Part shown: positions 11,840-22,403 of the stretch, piece after piece
Layout: each line of letters opens with the position of its first letter
Position numbering within the stretch: position 1 is the stretch's first letter
Origin: Triglochin maritima
Lineage: Eukaryota > Streptophyta > Magnoliopsida > Alismatales > Juncaginaceae
Direction of reading: 5' to 3'
Assembly: GCA_963682175.1 (NCBI GenBank)
Contig: OY821774.1
Span: forward strand, 40,624,201 to 40,688,200
Length of the DNA: 64,000 bases
Program-made: the position numbers and the translations under genes
The notes under the pieces: generated by a model
Seen by the model: only the letters and a program-made list of their open reading frames with translations
Database searches by the model: none
What the model was told of the DNA's origin: nothing

Positions 11840-12862
11840 ACAACCGAAGGTGTACTAGAGGAGGAGACTATACGTAGAGAATAGATGAGGAGAGGACTCG
11901 GGTGAGGAGGGAAGAATCCCTAGAGCTAGCGTGGGTAGTGGGATCAGGAACAAGCCTAACTAGCAAGCACGGCACAAACAATGTAAGGCAATGGGTCTTT
12001 AGGCTAGACGACGCCTAACTTCGAGGTCACTAGCCTCGACACCCCTCACCTCCCTACAACGAGGACCATAATGCCCAGCAAGTGAAACCAGATCCGGAGA
12101 TCCAGTACCTCCTACTATCGACAAGGTAGGCAACGCCGATCAGGTCATGACGGTCTCAACTAGATTACTCTCCTAGTGCGCCCGCAATCCTAGGGCCAAT
12201 GTCTACTTGCTTTTAGTTAAGGCTTTATTAAGAGTGATTTTTGGGGCCAAGGAAAGGGTGTTGAAATCTCCCACCTTATCTTTTATGGGACAGTCCCTCC
12301 TTAGTAGCGTTTTGAGCTTAAATCTAGCAATCAATCACTCCAATCAAACGCTCAACTCACTCTTGTCCCGATGCACCTTACTAACTAATGCATGATCAAA
12401 ACATGCATGAATGAGAGATTTGGGTGCACGTACCTCACGTCAGCAATCAACAACAAAATGTAAAGCAAAGAAAAGACAAATGCATGCAAGGTCTACACAT
12501 GATGCATGACCTAGATGGCAGGAAGTCTAATCATTTGCTTTGAGTTTTATGGTCCAAGTTGATTAAAGGGGATTGAAATTAAATCTGGGAGCAAACTAGA
12601 AGTTACAGCATGCAAAATGATACTCCCAGATAACTAAAATGAAACAACAAGCAACCAAAACAAATTTGAGAGAAAATGAGGCTCACCAGGCCGCCAATTG
12701 GCGGTCTCCAACCGCTGATTGGTGGTCCTTTTGGATCTTATGTTCCTCAAACTTGTCAAGTAGTCTCCCCTTGATCTGATGGTTCCCTAAAATTAAGAAA
12801 AACTGGAAACAAAAAATTAAAAACCCCTCGAATCGGCCAAACCAACGTCTGGACAGAGCACC
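11840..12862 (-). other. 5' leader of the Athila-like element
   Basis: Untranslated RNA leader between PBS and gag. It contains GCCAATTGGC again (12690-12700) and a segment near 12535-12890 that is repeated in the truncated copy at 25738-26087. No gene seen. Confidence 0.75.
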
Positions 12863-12880
12863 TCCCCGGCAACGACGCCA
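12863..12880 (-). promoter_or_regulatory. primer binding site, tRNA-Asp type
   Basis: Minus strand TGGCGTCGTTGCCGGGGA, six bases inside the 5' LTR. It is complementary to the 3' end of plant tRNA-Asp(GTC), with one mismatch. The second copy at 26065-26081 has the canonical GGCGCCG form. Confidence 0.88.
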
Positions 12881-12886
12881 AAAACT

Positions 12887-14282
12887 TGTTTGATCATTTT
12901 ATATTAACCGCAAGTGCACGGCCGCGTTGAAGCTGTGGCAAATACGGGTCGTCCACTGGGAGGTGTGTCGACAATTGGTTTGTTCGAAGGCGAGAGGTAA
13001 AAGAAGGAGAGAAAGATGTATTACACTACACTACACTAATCTAAACTCGTAAACAAGCAAGCTGAAATGAAATAACTAAACAACTAAGCTAAACAACTAA
13101 TGAGGAAGATAAAAAGACAGGAATGGAAACCCCTAAGGGGTGGAGTGTGTGCGTGTGCACATGAAATAAGTGTGGTGTTCAATGCATACCATAAGCTCAA
13201 GTTAGTTAGTGTTTGTTAATGCATAAGAGGTACCTAATGACAAAACCTATCATTTACAATACTAACTTATGTGAATAATATGAGCAATGCAAGGTTGTTA
13301 TTAAGACACTTAGACAAGCATGAAATGTACCTAAGCTATGGCAGAAACTATCAAGTAAGGTTCTTAATAATTCAAGCAAGCATACTAATATCTCACAAAA
13401 CATTCATATTAAACATCCATACCATCTACATAACATGTACCACATCTACTCCACCCCCCAAAGGGGATGGAACTACTCACACATATTTAAACTAACTACT
13501 CTAATAAAATGAAGTATTATACTGAAATGAAACTATACTAATCAAGTAAGAAATATTAAAGAAGCATAAAACTAAACAAGCACCAAAACAAACACATTAA
13601 AGGAAATTAACTAAGCAAGAATTAACAAGCTAATGAAAACATCTATTATTAACTCACTCAAATTACAAGCAGCTCTTCCTCCACCAGAGTTTTGCTTCAA
13701 GGTTTCACTCTTAGTAGGGAAGATGCCACCAAAGAGAGATATGGATACAATGGAAGGTGAAAAGTTCTATTTATAAGTATGGAAAAAGCTAATCTGGGAC
13801 AATCCCCCGATGTGGGACTAAACCAATACCAAAAATAGACTACGCATACACTAATACACGTGCTACAGAAAACTAAACGGATCCTGGGCTATCTGGACCG
13901 CCAATTGGCAGTCTATATCCTTTAGATCCGTTTGGTTTTCGTTGTGGGCTTTTCTTGAAGTATTTCTTGGTCTTGGATGCATCTACTTGGTTTGTTGGAG
14001 CTCCGACCCGAATCGAATTGCCAAAATACTCCTCATGATGGTGTGGAGTTTCCTGTTTTGCTCTTAGGTCATTCGGTCTTACGATCAGGTCCTTCTCCCT
14101 TGCATCTTAGTCCTCAGGTCTCATAATTAAGTCATTTTTTCCTGCTTTTGGGTCCTTTCATGGCTCTTCTCTTCAAACCTCTTTATTTCTGAAATTCAAA
14201 CATAAAACTCGTCACGTAGCATTGCTTAGGTGTAAGATAATGGATATAAGATACAAATATGAGCATGAAATGATGTCAATCA
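12887..14282 (-). repeat. 5' LTR of the Athila-like element
   Basis: Partner of 3243-4640. A minus-strand TATA-like box is at 13768-13775 (TATTTATA on plus). It ends GTCAATCA, followed by the TSD CCTCT. Confidence 0.95.
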
Positions 14283-14640
14283 CCTCTCCACTAATCCATC
14301 CAAATTTCTCTGAACTATTTTGAGCTTTTGGAGATTAAATCTGAAGGAGCTTTAGAGGGGTTGTTAGCTAGATTCTAAGCTTAATTAGAGATTGATTGAC
14401 TAGCTCATTTCTCTCTAATCTTGTTTAGAGTTTAGTGAACACTTGGATGAGAATCAACCGGCGATTTGACGTGCGACGCAACTCCGGATCTTTATAAAAG
14501 TTTTAGAGAAGCTTTGGGTATGATCCTCCTACATTTGTTTTAATATATACGTGAATAATATGTTATTAGAATAAATGTAAAACAATGTACATAAAATTAT
14601 AGAAAATATGGAAATCGATCTTGTATGCATGCATAATTTT
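14283..14640 (+). repeat. LTR A, right part
   Basis: Continuation of the LTR split at 3242. The segment with AGATTGATTGACTAGCTC, the following TTTAGAGTTTAGTGAA and the AAGTTTTAGAGAAGCTT block match LTR B at about 42650-42795 in the same order. The right terminus is not visible. The sequence merges into the CACTA remnant. Confidence 0.7.
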
Positions 14641-14727
14641 TTTAAAATATATACATACATAGGGGCACAAAATCCTACAGTTGTGTAGGTAACAATGAAT
14701 CGTAATTGGATTTTTTGTAATTCGATT

Positions 14728-15160
14728 GAGTGATGAGTATGAGTACGGAGTTGATAAATTTCTAGAGTTTTCACAAAAGAATGCGTATATTAGAAATGAA
14801 GGAAATGTCTTATGTCCATGTAGGAAGTGTCTTAATATGTTCTTAAGAGATGTAAAAGAGATAAATGTTCATCTGTTTGAGAAAGGTTTTGATGAATGAT
14901 ACACACATTAGATATGACATGGTGAGAATGAAATACGTACGAAAGTAGAAAGTGATAGTCTTTCAAATCAAGATGTTAATGATGAAGATCGGTTAGAGGA
15001 TATGATTTGAGATGTTGCCGATAAGTTTGATGATAAACCCCAAGTACTTAGTAGTCTGTTGTCTGACAATTAAACCTTTGTATCCGGGTTGTATCGATTT
15101 CAGTAGATTGTCTACAATGTTACAGTTATATACCTTGAAAGCCTCGAACGGTTGCACGAA
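14728..15160 (+). pseudogene. CACTA transposase (TNP2) N-terminal remnant
   Basis: Conceptual translation shows the transposase-associated zinc region: VDKFLEF, then LCPCRKCLN, then HLFEKGF, with a TGA and a TAG inside. It is followed in a shifted frame by PLYPGCIDFSRLSTMLQLYTLKASNG (15073-15150), the start of TNP2 in plant CACTA elements. The catalytic middle of TNP2 is missing, because the next recognisable block is a protease domain 100 bases on. Strongly decayed and internally deleted. Confidence 0.82.
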
Positions 15161-15254
15161 TTTCAATATATGTTACTTTTCAAGATATTTGTTTATGTTT
15201 TCAATTTTGGCATTTTAATAATGTTTATTTATTGTAATATATAAGTCTCTTTAC

Positions 15255-15919
15255 CAAATGCATTACGAAAAGAGATTTGGATATTTATGTTCAACATTTC
15301 TCTGCCACTTGGCCCGGACGACAAAATGACGACACCCGACCGCAAAATATTGTGAAGACGATGATTGAAGAGGACAAGATGTATTATCTTGCACCGTATT
15401 GGGAGATGTATGTTTTTACTTATTTGATATAATACATGTAGTATTAAAATCAATTAATTATGTATTTTAATGAATGTTATCTGGTGATCATTGGATGTTA
15501 GCTGTTATTTGTCCTGATACAAATACTGCATATTGGTTTGATCATTTAGCTTCAGACAAACCAAGAAAAGATTTGAAGCAGATTGTGCAATTGTAAGTTC
15601 TATTAAATTACTATTTTAAAACATAAAAATATGTTGTAGTTAAATTTTATAACAAAATCCGATATTTATCCATTTCTGTAGAGTTGTGGATATAAAATAT
15701 TGGGAAGAAAAAAGAAGCCAAAAAAAGACAACAACTTGGCATGCTATGAAGGTAGGATAATTAAATTATTTTGAAACAATAAGTCCTATATTTTCAATTA
15801 ATTTCGTTGTTTCGTAATATACATTGTCTTAATTGTAGTACCATAAACAAACTAAAAATACTGAGTGCGGGTACTATATCATGAGGTATATTGAAGAAAT
15901 TGTGGAGTGTGGTTTGCAT
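15255..15919 (+). pseudogene. Ulp1/C48-like cysteine protease of a CACTA element
   Basis: Four exon-like blocks carry the SUMO-protease fold found at the C terminus of many plant CACTA ORFs: KMYYLAPYWEM (about 15380-15410), SGDHWMLAVICP and AYWFDHLAS (15481-15560), VVDIKYWEE (15682-15710), and TECGYYIMRYIEEIVECGL (15862-15918). The His of GDHW, Asp of WFDH and Cys of ECGYY fit the catalytic triad. Introns at about 15593-15681 and 15751-15838 have GT/AG ends and keep the frame. The upstream TNP2 part is deleted. Confidence 0.8.
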
Positions 15920-16440
15920 GTAAGCCTAGGTACCGGACCAGGCTTTAGGCCCGACCCATTAAAGGAAACGAGCAGGCTGAGCCGACCCGTTTAGCCTCTG
16001 CCCAGACTTATTTGCAGGAGGGAGATTTACGAGATGTAATATGTAGTTTTTAACTTATATTGAGATATACATCTTATTTTCATAAAGTTGTATGTTTATA
16101 TGTCTTTGTTTAATTTGTAGGTCTTTGGAGAAAATCTTGATCCATATTTACACATGATTCGCACATGATCCATATTCACACATGATAGGTGGATTGCCTT
16201 TTTCATTACACATGTTTGCAGGTTATCATCAATATATGTTACGTAAATACAAAAATTGTGAGGGGAAAAATTCATAACAAATCTTCCTTGAAGGATGTTG
16301 TGGTGGGATCGAGTTGGTTAAATGTCCTATTTGGTCTTCGTTTTTCATATTTCCAAATTAGTTTATCTCAATTAAAAAAGTTTCTTCAAATGACACGTCT
16401 TAGTAACACTGGAATTCGAAAAGAAAAAACGCACGTACCC
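15920..16440. other. no recognisable gene; tail of the CACTA remnant
   Basis: AT-rich sequence with a GTAAG donor-like start at 15920 and a possible acceptor near 16016. I see no further protease exon and no CACTA terminal repeat. Confidence 0.4.
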
Positions 16441-16444
16441 CATT

Positions 16445-17050
16445 AATCCATTCCCTCCACGACCCAAAGGAAACTCCAACCAACATCATTACACCAATAA
16501 TCCCTCGGTTAAAAGAAATCAATTTATTATCCACCTCTCACCGGTACCATATCATCACCCTCTCTTCTTCTAATTTGTGTTGTGCGTTGGAGGCTTTTCC
16601 TTGTAAGTTCCCTTACTCACCCCCATCTTTTTATTCTATTTATTCATGGACATATATACGTTGTAAGAAGTTGTTGCACTATGGAGTTCCTTGTTGGTGT
16701 CAATTTGTTTTTCAAACTCTAAACAGTAGGTTTCAGTCTTAACTTAACCCCTTCTAATCTTGTTGGATTTTAGAGTTTCCTCTTCTTCTTCTTCTTCTTC
16801 TTCTTTGGTTTTCTTTTGGTGATTTCGACGGTAGGATTGAGTCTTATTTTGCTAAACATGCTTACTAGGGTTTATTTATTTGTTTGTTTCCTTGTGAGTT
16901 TTTGTTTTCGAAACGTTTTTAGTATTTTGGGGGGTGTAGTTATAGTGATGACATGTTGCTGTTGATTCTGTTAGTGGTAATTTTATTAGGAGTTTCTTGT
17001 TTCTCGTTAATTTGCAACGTTGACAATCAGCTTTCATAATTTCACGGGTC
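16445..17050 (+). repeat. duplicated promoter/5' intron fragment of the SRA gene
   Basis: Resembles the 5' end of the SRA gene at about 19950-20850. Shared blocks are TTTTCCTTGTAAGT (exon-intron junction at 16603, versus 20116), ATTTTAGAGTTTCC, and GGTAGGATTGAGTCTTA with a TTTGG..TTTC context. The coding exon does not follow, so this looks like a partial tandem duplication now separated by 2.7 kb of repeats. It contains a TTC microsatellite at about 16783-16806. Confidence 0.6.
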
Positions 17051-17244
17051 TAAATTAAATCTAAATACCGCATATGGAAAAGGCAAAAAAAAATTATCAT
17101 GATTGGTTGTTTGAAATTAAAATCCTGTAAATAACAATTCAACCCCTTACTCATGCCTCAATTTATTTTTGCACCACATCTTTGAAGTTACATTGTTGTC
17201 CACCTTCCCATTCAGTTCACTTCACTCTCCCCCTTAAATCCTAT

Positions 17245-17655
17245 GGGTCCGTTTAGATTATTTGAGTTTTGAGGCTCAGGGTTCAAAACTCAATGTTTGG
17301 AAATTAGTTGTAAACTCCACCTGTGTTTTATATCCAACCTCAAGCTCAATGCTTACTTGTTTGAGTTTTGAGTTTTAAAATATTAAATTTTGGTATATCT
17401 TATGAAAATTAAAAACTCAAAATTCATGTGTTGGGAGTGGTAAACAATGAAGTTAATAGGGGGGAATTATGGATTTAATTTTGTGTTTTGCAAAACATTG
17501 GTCCTCGTTGGTGTTTTACAATACTCAAGTTACAAGCTAAAATGACAATGTAAAACTCAAAACTTGATTCCCAGAAACATATTTTTTGATGAAAAAAAGA
17601 ATTCTAAGGCTTACAAAACTCCAAACCTCAAAACTCAAGTTATTCAAAAACACCC
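17245..17655. mobile_element. MITE with 3-bp target duplication
   Basis: 411-bp element with terminal inverted repeats GGGTCCGTTT..TTGAGTTTTGAGG and, from the other end, GGGTGTTTTT..TTGAGTTTTGAGG. It is flanked by TAT at 17242-17244 and 17656-17658. No coding capacity. The 3-bp TSD and GGG start suggest a Harbinger-related MITE, though TAT is not the classic TWA. Confidence 0.75.
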
Positions 17656-17789
17656 TATGTTAATTTCACTCATCTTACATCATAATTTTATTTCTTTAGC
17701 AATAGAAAATTATCTAAATTAATTTAGTATCATTGATAAAATGATAGAACTATTATTTAGTAAAAAAGAATGGTATTTTGGTTAGTTTT

Positions 17790-19074
17790 AGACACCCGCT
17801 CCTAAAGGTCGGATTGAGTCTTTAGTACTCGTTTTGCTTCACCTGATTGACGAATATCAATTGATCTTAATCACTCTCAAATCACACCCAAAGAAATCCA
17901 TATAACCCTTCAAGCCACCTTGTACCAATCTCAAGCCCTCAACTCATCCAATCTCAAGAACACCAATACAAATTTCCTTGTGAAATGCCCCACTACTAAA
18001 AACAAAACCCTAAACCAAATCCTAAAACAATCTTTAAAACCAAACAAATGACTCAAAACACATAAGTAGAACATAAAATTTATTTAACACAAGAATTTAA
18101 CTCTAAAACGCCTAAAAAGAACCAACAATTCAATTGATAACACAACTTAATGTGGAACTTATCTTAATCGACCAATCTAAATCCTAATTCACCATACCAA
18201 GCAATAGTTCCGCCTAAGTAAACCTTAATTAAGCACAATTCATCTATAAGGTAATACATAACACTATAAAAACACCAAATCAAGAACATTCACGTAATCG
18301 GTAAACAACTTTAACACTTCAACCCTGACTCAGACTTAAAACCCTAATCAAAACCTAAATAGACTTTAAACACATCTAATGCATTCTTTATACAACAATT
18401 GAACTAATCAAAATAATCGAAACAAACATTAACACACTTAAACATAAAAAAAACACATAACTTAACCCCTAAAACATCACCCAAACTCTTTTCAAACCTC
18501 CCACAAACTTTTACTTCAACCCCTAAGCTTTTTTCGCACACAAAACATTCTAAAAACTAAGTGCCATAAAATATCTCATGTCATTACAGGGAAAGACGAA
18601 AATACCCTCAAATCCACCTCCTGACCAACTAATCAAATTCTCATTGAAATCTTATATAAGGACTCCCTTTCACACCCCCAAACAACTCGTTTTCTTTTAG
18701 GTCACTCAAAGTGATGCTCATCCGACCCATTGAAGCAAAATGATAACAAATTTCTGTTTGATTCTCTCTCGAAGCAAGGAATGACATCAGCATTCCCCAT
18801 CTAGGCACAAATATGTATTTTTTGAACTTAAGATCTTCAAAAGTACGTAACACACAAAAATATTTTAATTTAATTATAACATGGTTTTAAAGATCGAGAA
18901 CGAGTACAGAGACCGACATTGCCGAGTTGTGGAGTTTATTCACGATAACAGTCCAGAAACCCGAACTCTGAACATTACGCTCCACAAGTAGATTATTTTG
19001 TAATTGATTGATTTTCCCATTTTCCCCTTCGCTTTTGTATTAGTTTTCGAAAATCATTTTAAAAGACGGGTGAC
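17790..19074 (-). repeat. probable degenerate gypsy LTR
   Basis: On the minus strand the block begins TGTCACCCGTCTTTTAAAAT (from 19074), like chromovirus LTR starts. It has a TATATAAG box near 18653-18660 and ends near GGAGCGGGTGTC. No PBS, PPT or TSD found, so this is a tentative call on unassigned sequence. Confidence 0.4.
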
Positions 19075-19960
19075 AACTTCATACTCTCATGCGGGTTTCT
19101 ATTTTGAGCCAATAATACTATGTGTGTTACTTCAAAACCACACCGACCCTCCCTGATCCCTAAACGGGTCCCCGGATGTGTTATCTTGCTACGATCACAA
19201 TAGTATGATCCAATTTTTATAGTTCTACCTTTTTATTCATACAAGAGAAACTTTTTTTCTTTTCAATTCATGTCTTTCCAAACATGTGAAAGAAAATAAA
19301 AAATTCTAGTTTCAATCCAATTTTTTTCTAATAATCTCAACCAACCTAATTTTTCTCATTTTTTTCCTGTGCTACACTATTCAAGCACATGAATGTTTAG
19401 TTAAGCAAGCCCACTTGTCAAGATTTATGGGGGGGGAAGGCAAATTAAAACCTAAGACACCTTGATTAAACTATACAAAGTAAAAATACCAAGGGCAAAA
19501 TTGTCATTTTACGTCAGGAATAAAAAATAGAAATTTAATATATCGAAACAAGTTTTGTTTCCAGTAGGAACCGCTTGAAAAATTACTACATGAATTTGTT
19601 TTCAAACGGACCCTAGATTTCTAATAATCTCTTGACAATTCTAATTCGTCGGTTTAATCTTAATTAATTTGTTTTGTTGTTTCTATTTTGAAATATTATT
19701 ATTTGAGGTTTATTTATTTAAGGTCTAGTGTTAACTCAGAGTTGATTTAAAGTTAATAATAATAACAATAATAGTGTCTCCGTGACCATCCATGGACCGG
19801 TTTGAACCGGGCCGATTTCCCAACTCTCCGCGACCATCCATGTTCTTGTTGATATCTTATTGAGTAAATATCGAATTCTGTCTTGGTATTTTCAGATTTC
19901 GAAATTCGATTCTTAAAAACATGTGTTATTATTTTATTTGAAAAAGCGCATCCATTAAAC
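19075..19960. other. no recognisable gene
   Basis: AT-rich spacer before the SRA gene promoter. A 19-bp direct duplication-like pair of GACCATCCATG words occurs at about 19782 and 19832. Nothing else supported. Confidence 0.4.
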
Positions 19961-21167
19961 CCACCACCCCAACCGTCACCAATAACCGCTGAGTTAAAAA
20001 GCACAAACACCCTTTCTTTCTACTATACTCGTTTAAACACAATCAACATCGCTTTCTTCTTCAAACTTGTGTGGAACTCTCTACTCTGGGTTTTTTGCGT
20101 TTGAGAGTTTTCCTTGTAAGTCGTCTTTTTCACTCCAGTGTTTATATTTCTATTATTACATGCTGTTATAGTTCTGAATTTGTAGTTATTGTTCTTGCAC
20201 TGTTGAGTTCTCTTGTTTCTGCCACTTTTGAACTTTTGGTGATTTTAATTGTACGTTTCAGTCTTATCAATCTAGTATGGTTGCATTTTAGAATTTCCTT
20301 TCTTATTGCTTTTGGTGGGGGTTTGTTTAGTTTTGGTTTTGTTTCAATCGAATATCTTCTTTTTTTGCGTTTTCTTTTATTGGTGTTTAAGTGGTAACAC
20401 TTTGCTATTACTCTATTTGTGGTTACTTGATTCTCTTATGGTTCTATAGTGATTTTTGTTCTTGGGTAATCTTGCAATTGCGATTTCGCTACGGAAAACT
20501 GCGTTTAGGATATTCTTCCCTTGGCTTAGGGTGGTAGTGAAACAATGTTGTAGTATTTCAGATCGATATTACTTTTACCTTTTCTTGATCTTCTGGGGGT
20601 TAGCATTTTCGAGTTCTCTTGTTGGTGTCACTTTGCTTTTTACCCTTTTGGTGGTTTAGATGGTAGTCACATTGTCAAATATCTAGTCTTGTTGCATTCT
20701 AGAGTTAATTTTTACATCTTTTCGACTCTTGTTGATTTTATTTTGGGTTTCTTTGGTGTTTTTGACAGTAGATTGAGTCTTACGTGCAAATACTGGTTTA
20801 CTTATTGGTCAAATCTCTTGTTTTGTGAGTATTATATTTTTGGCACTTGTTTGGTTGTGTTGTTTCTGATAACCTTTATCTATTGTGAAATTCAAATATT
20901 TCACCTTTCTTTTACTATTACTTTTTTTTGGTTCTTTGGGAGTTCTGAACCTAACCCTCTTCTTTTGATGTTTTGTTGTTGCATCATGTAGTTATTGCAT
21001 AGGTTCAAGTGTTAAATATGTTAATGCATATTAGATCTTGCTTATCTGTTAGTTTCCTTGTGAATATCAATCTTTTGTACATTTTGCTAGTATTCTGTTT
21101 GCGCTGACTTAGATTCTTGCTGGGCAGTTACTTGTGTTGTCCTGCAACTGCTACTAGAATTTTTTAT
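19961..21167 (+). promoter_or_regulatory. promoter/5' UTR with leader intron of the SRA gene
   Basis: A GC-richer leader (20030-20115) ends TTTTCCTT before a GTAAGT donor at 20116. An acceptor CTGGGCAG at about 21126 precedes the coding exon. The intron is T-rich and holds internal repeats of the TTTTAGAGTTT..GGTAGTTGAGTCTTA type, also seen at 16.5 kb. Open frames on this stretch are artefacts of T-rich intron DNA. Confidence 0.6.
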
Positions 21168-22403
21168 ATGGAAAACTGCGTGCAAAATAACCTTTCGTGC
21201 ACTCAGTGCGGTAGCAAGAGCGGAGCGTGGTTTGGAAGGTCTTGTACTCAGACAATTGTACTTGAGCATAGAATGTATGGCAAGGTTTCAAAAGATGATT
21301 CTGGTTTTGAGTTGGGTGATCGATGGCTCGAAGAATTATCAGAGAATTATGGGTCGGAATGCCCCAAAACGATGAACAAGTTGAAGACTTTGATCAATGC
21401 TAATACGCATAACAGAACTAGATCTGAACGGGGTGATGTGAAGGCTACAGGAAAATGTAGTAAGCAGGAAGATGCTGAAAAGACGAATGTGGAAAAGCAA
21501 GATTTTCAGGTCAGAAACAAAGGATCACTGCATGAGGATTCTATCTTGTACAAAAGATTCTGCAAAGAGGCGAAAACCAGTAGAGAATTTTGTTGGCAGA
21601 ATTCTGATGACAACAACTTTAGCAAAGAGCTTCTAAGTGGATGTTTACAACATGATAACATTGCTTATCATGAACGAGTCGTAGGCTTTAGACGCAAGTT
21701 TCAAGCACTGGTTAGAAGACTGCAGCAAGAGCAAGAGTCTTCAAAGAGAAAGAACTGCCCGAAGTTGGTTAACAAAAGTAAGCACAAGCGTGCGGATCTT
21801 ATGGCTCTGGAGCTCCTCAAAGAGAAGGGAACATGGATGCCTAACGTAAAGCAATGGATTGGAGTTGTGCCAGGAGTTGAAACTGGAGACGTATTTTATT
21901 GCCGTTTGGAGCTCCGGCTTGTCAGGCTTCATCGCCATATCATACGTGGAATTGACTCTATAAAACATAATGGAGTCCAAATTGCCACTTGCATTGTGTC
22001 CACTGCTGGAGGTTACTCTGACACGATGGAAAGTCCCAATGTTCTGATATATGAAGGCGAAGGTGGGCACCCTAGTTTCCGATTGAGGAACAAAAATCTA
22101 TGTCAAGATTCAAAACTCGCTGGTGGTAACTTAGCCTTGAAAAACAGCATAGCAGCTCAAACTCCAGTCCGAGTTATTCACGGTTTTAAGGACAGGAGAG
22201 GCAAAGCAGTATATGTTTATGATGGGCTCTACTTGGTTAAAGACATTTGGTCGGAGATTGGGCAAAATGCCTTTTCGGTGTTTAAGTTTCGCTTGCAAAG
22301 AATGTCAGGCCAACCACAGCTCCACCCGGAGGAAATTCTGTCTTCTAAATGTCCGGATAGATCATTCAAAGACAAGGTTTTAAGAGCCAAATTGAAGAAC
22401 TAG
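21168..22403 (+). CDS. SRA/YDG-domain protein, SUVH-like without SET domain
   Basis: Single-exon ORF of 411 codons from the first ATG (the frame is open upstream without an ATG and probably enters the leader intron). Residues 1-215 are basic, Lys/Ser-rich and unrecognised. From about residue 222 an SRA (SET- and RING-associated) domain is clear: WIGVVPGVETGDVFYCRLEL, LHRHIIRGID, IATCIVSTAGGYSD, VLIYEGEGG, GNLALKNSI, PVRVIHGFKD, VYVYDGLYLVKDIW and FKFRLQRMSGQP. SRA domains bind methylated DNA, and in plants they guide SUVH H3K9 methyltransferases. Here the protein stops 30 residues after the SRA domain, so pre-SET and SET are absent. A degenerate SET fragment lies 6 kb downstream behind retrotransposons, which suggests a truncated SUVH gene. 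Alternatively it is an SRA-only gene, a class also known in plants. Confidence 0.9.
   Translation: MENCVQNNLSCTQCGSKSGAWFGRSCTQTIVLEHRMYGKVSKDDSGFELGDRWLEELSENYGSECPKTMNKLKTLINANTHNRTRSERGDVKATGKCSKQEDAEKTNVEKQDFQVRNKGSLHEDSILYKRFCKEAKTSREFCWQNSDDNNFSKELLSGCLQHDNIAYHERVVGFRRKFQALVRRLQQEQESSKRKNCPKLVNKSKHKRADLMALELLKEKGTWMPNVKQWIGVVPGVETGDVFYCRLELRLVRLHRHIIRGIDSIKHNGVQIATCIVSTAGGYSDTMESPNVLIYEGEGGHPSFRLRNKNLCQDSKLAGGNLALKNSIAAQTPVRVIHGFKDRRGKAVYVYDGLYLVKDIWSEIGQNAFSVFKFRLQRMSGQPQLHPEEILSSKCPDRSFKDKVLRAKLKN

Larger units (their letters stand above)
3243..14282 (-). mobile_element. full-length Athila-like Ty3/gypsy LTR retrotransposon
   Basis: Complete 11,040-bp element in reverse orientation. 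The LTRs at 3243-4640 and 12887-14282 are near-identical and end in TGATTGA...TCAATCA (the 12887 copy starts TGTTTGA). A 5-bp target duplication CCTCT lies at 3238-3242 and 14283-14287. Reading on the minus strand the order is 5' LTR, PBS, leader, gag, protease, RT, RNase H, integrase, long 3' untranslated part, PPT, 3' LTR. The tRNA-Asp-type PBS, gag type and gene order point to the Athila/Tat side of Ty3/gypsy. No env-like ORF is visible. Near-identical LTRs suggest a fairly recent insertion, yet pol has four in-frame stops and a frameshift, so it would need help in trans to move. Confidence 0.96.

Noticed and set aside
12863..12880. tRNA-Asp 3'-end sequence
   Set aside because: Only the terminal 18 bases match. 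It is a retrotransposon primer binding site, not a tRNA gene. The same holds for 26065-26081 and for the Met-type site at 28120.
20071..20991. Hydrophobic open frames that look like membrane proteins
   Set aside because: They lie in the T-rich leader intron of the SRA gene; T-rich DNA reads as Phe/Leu/Val.
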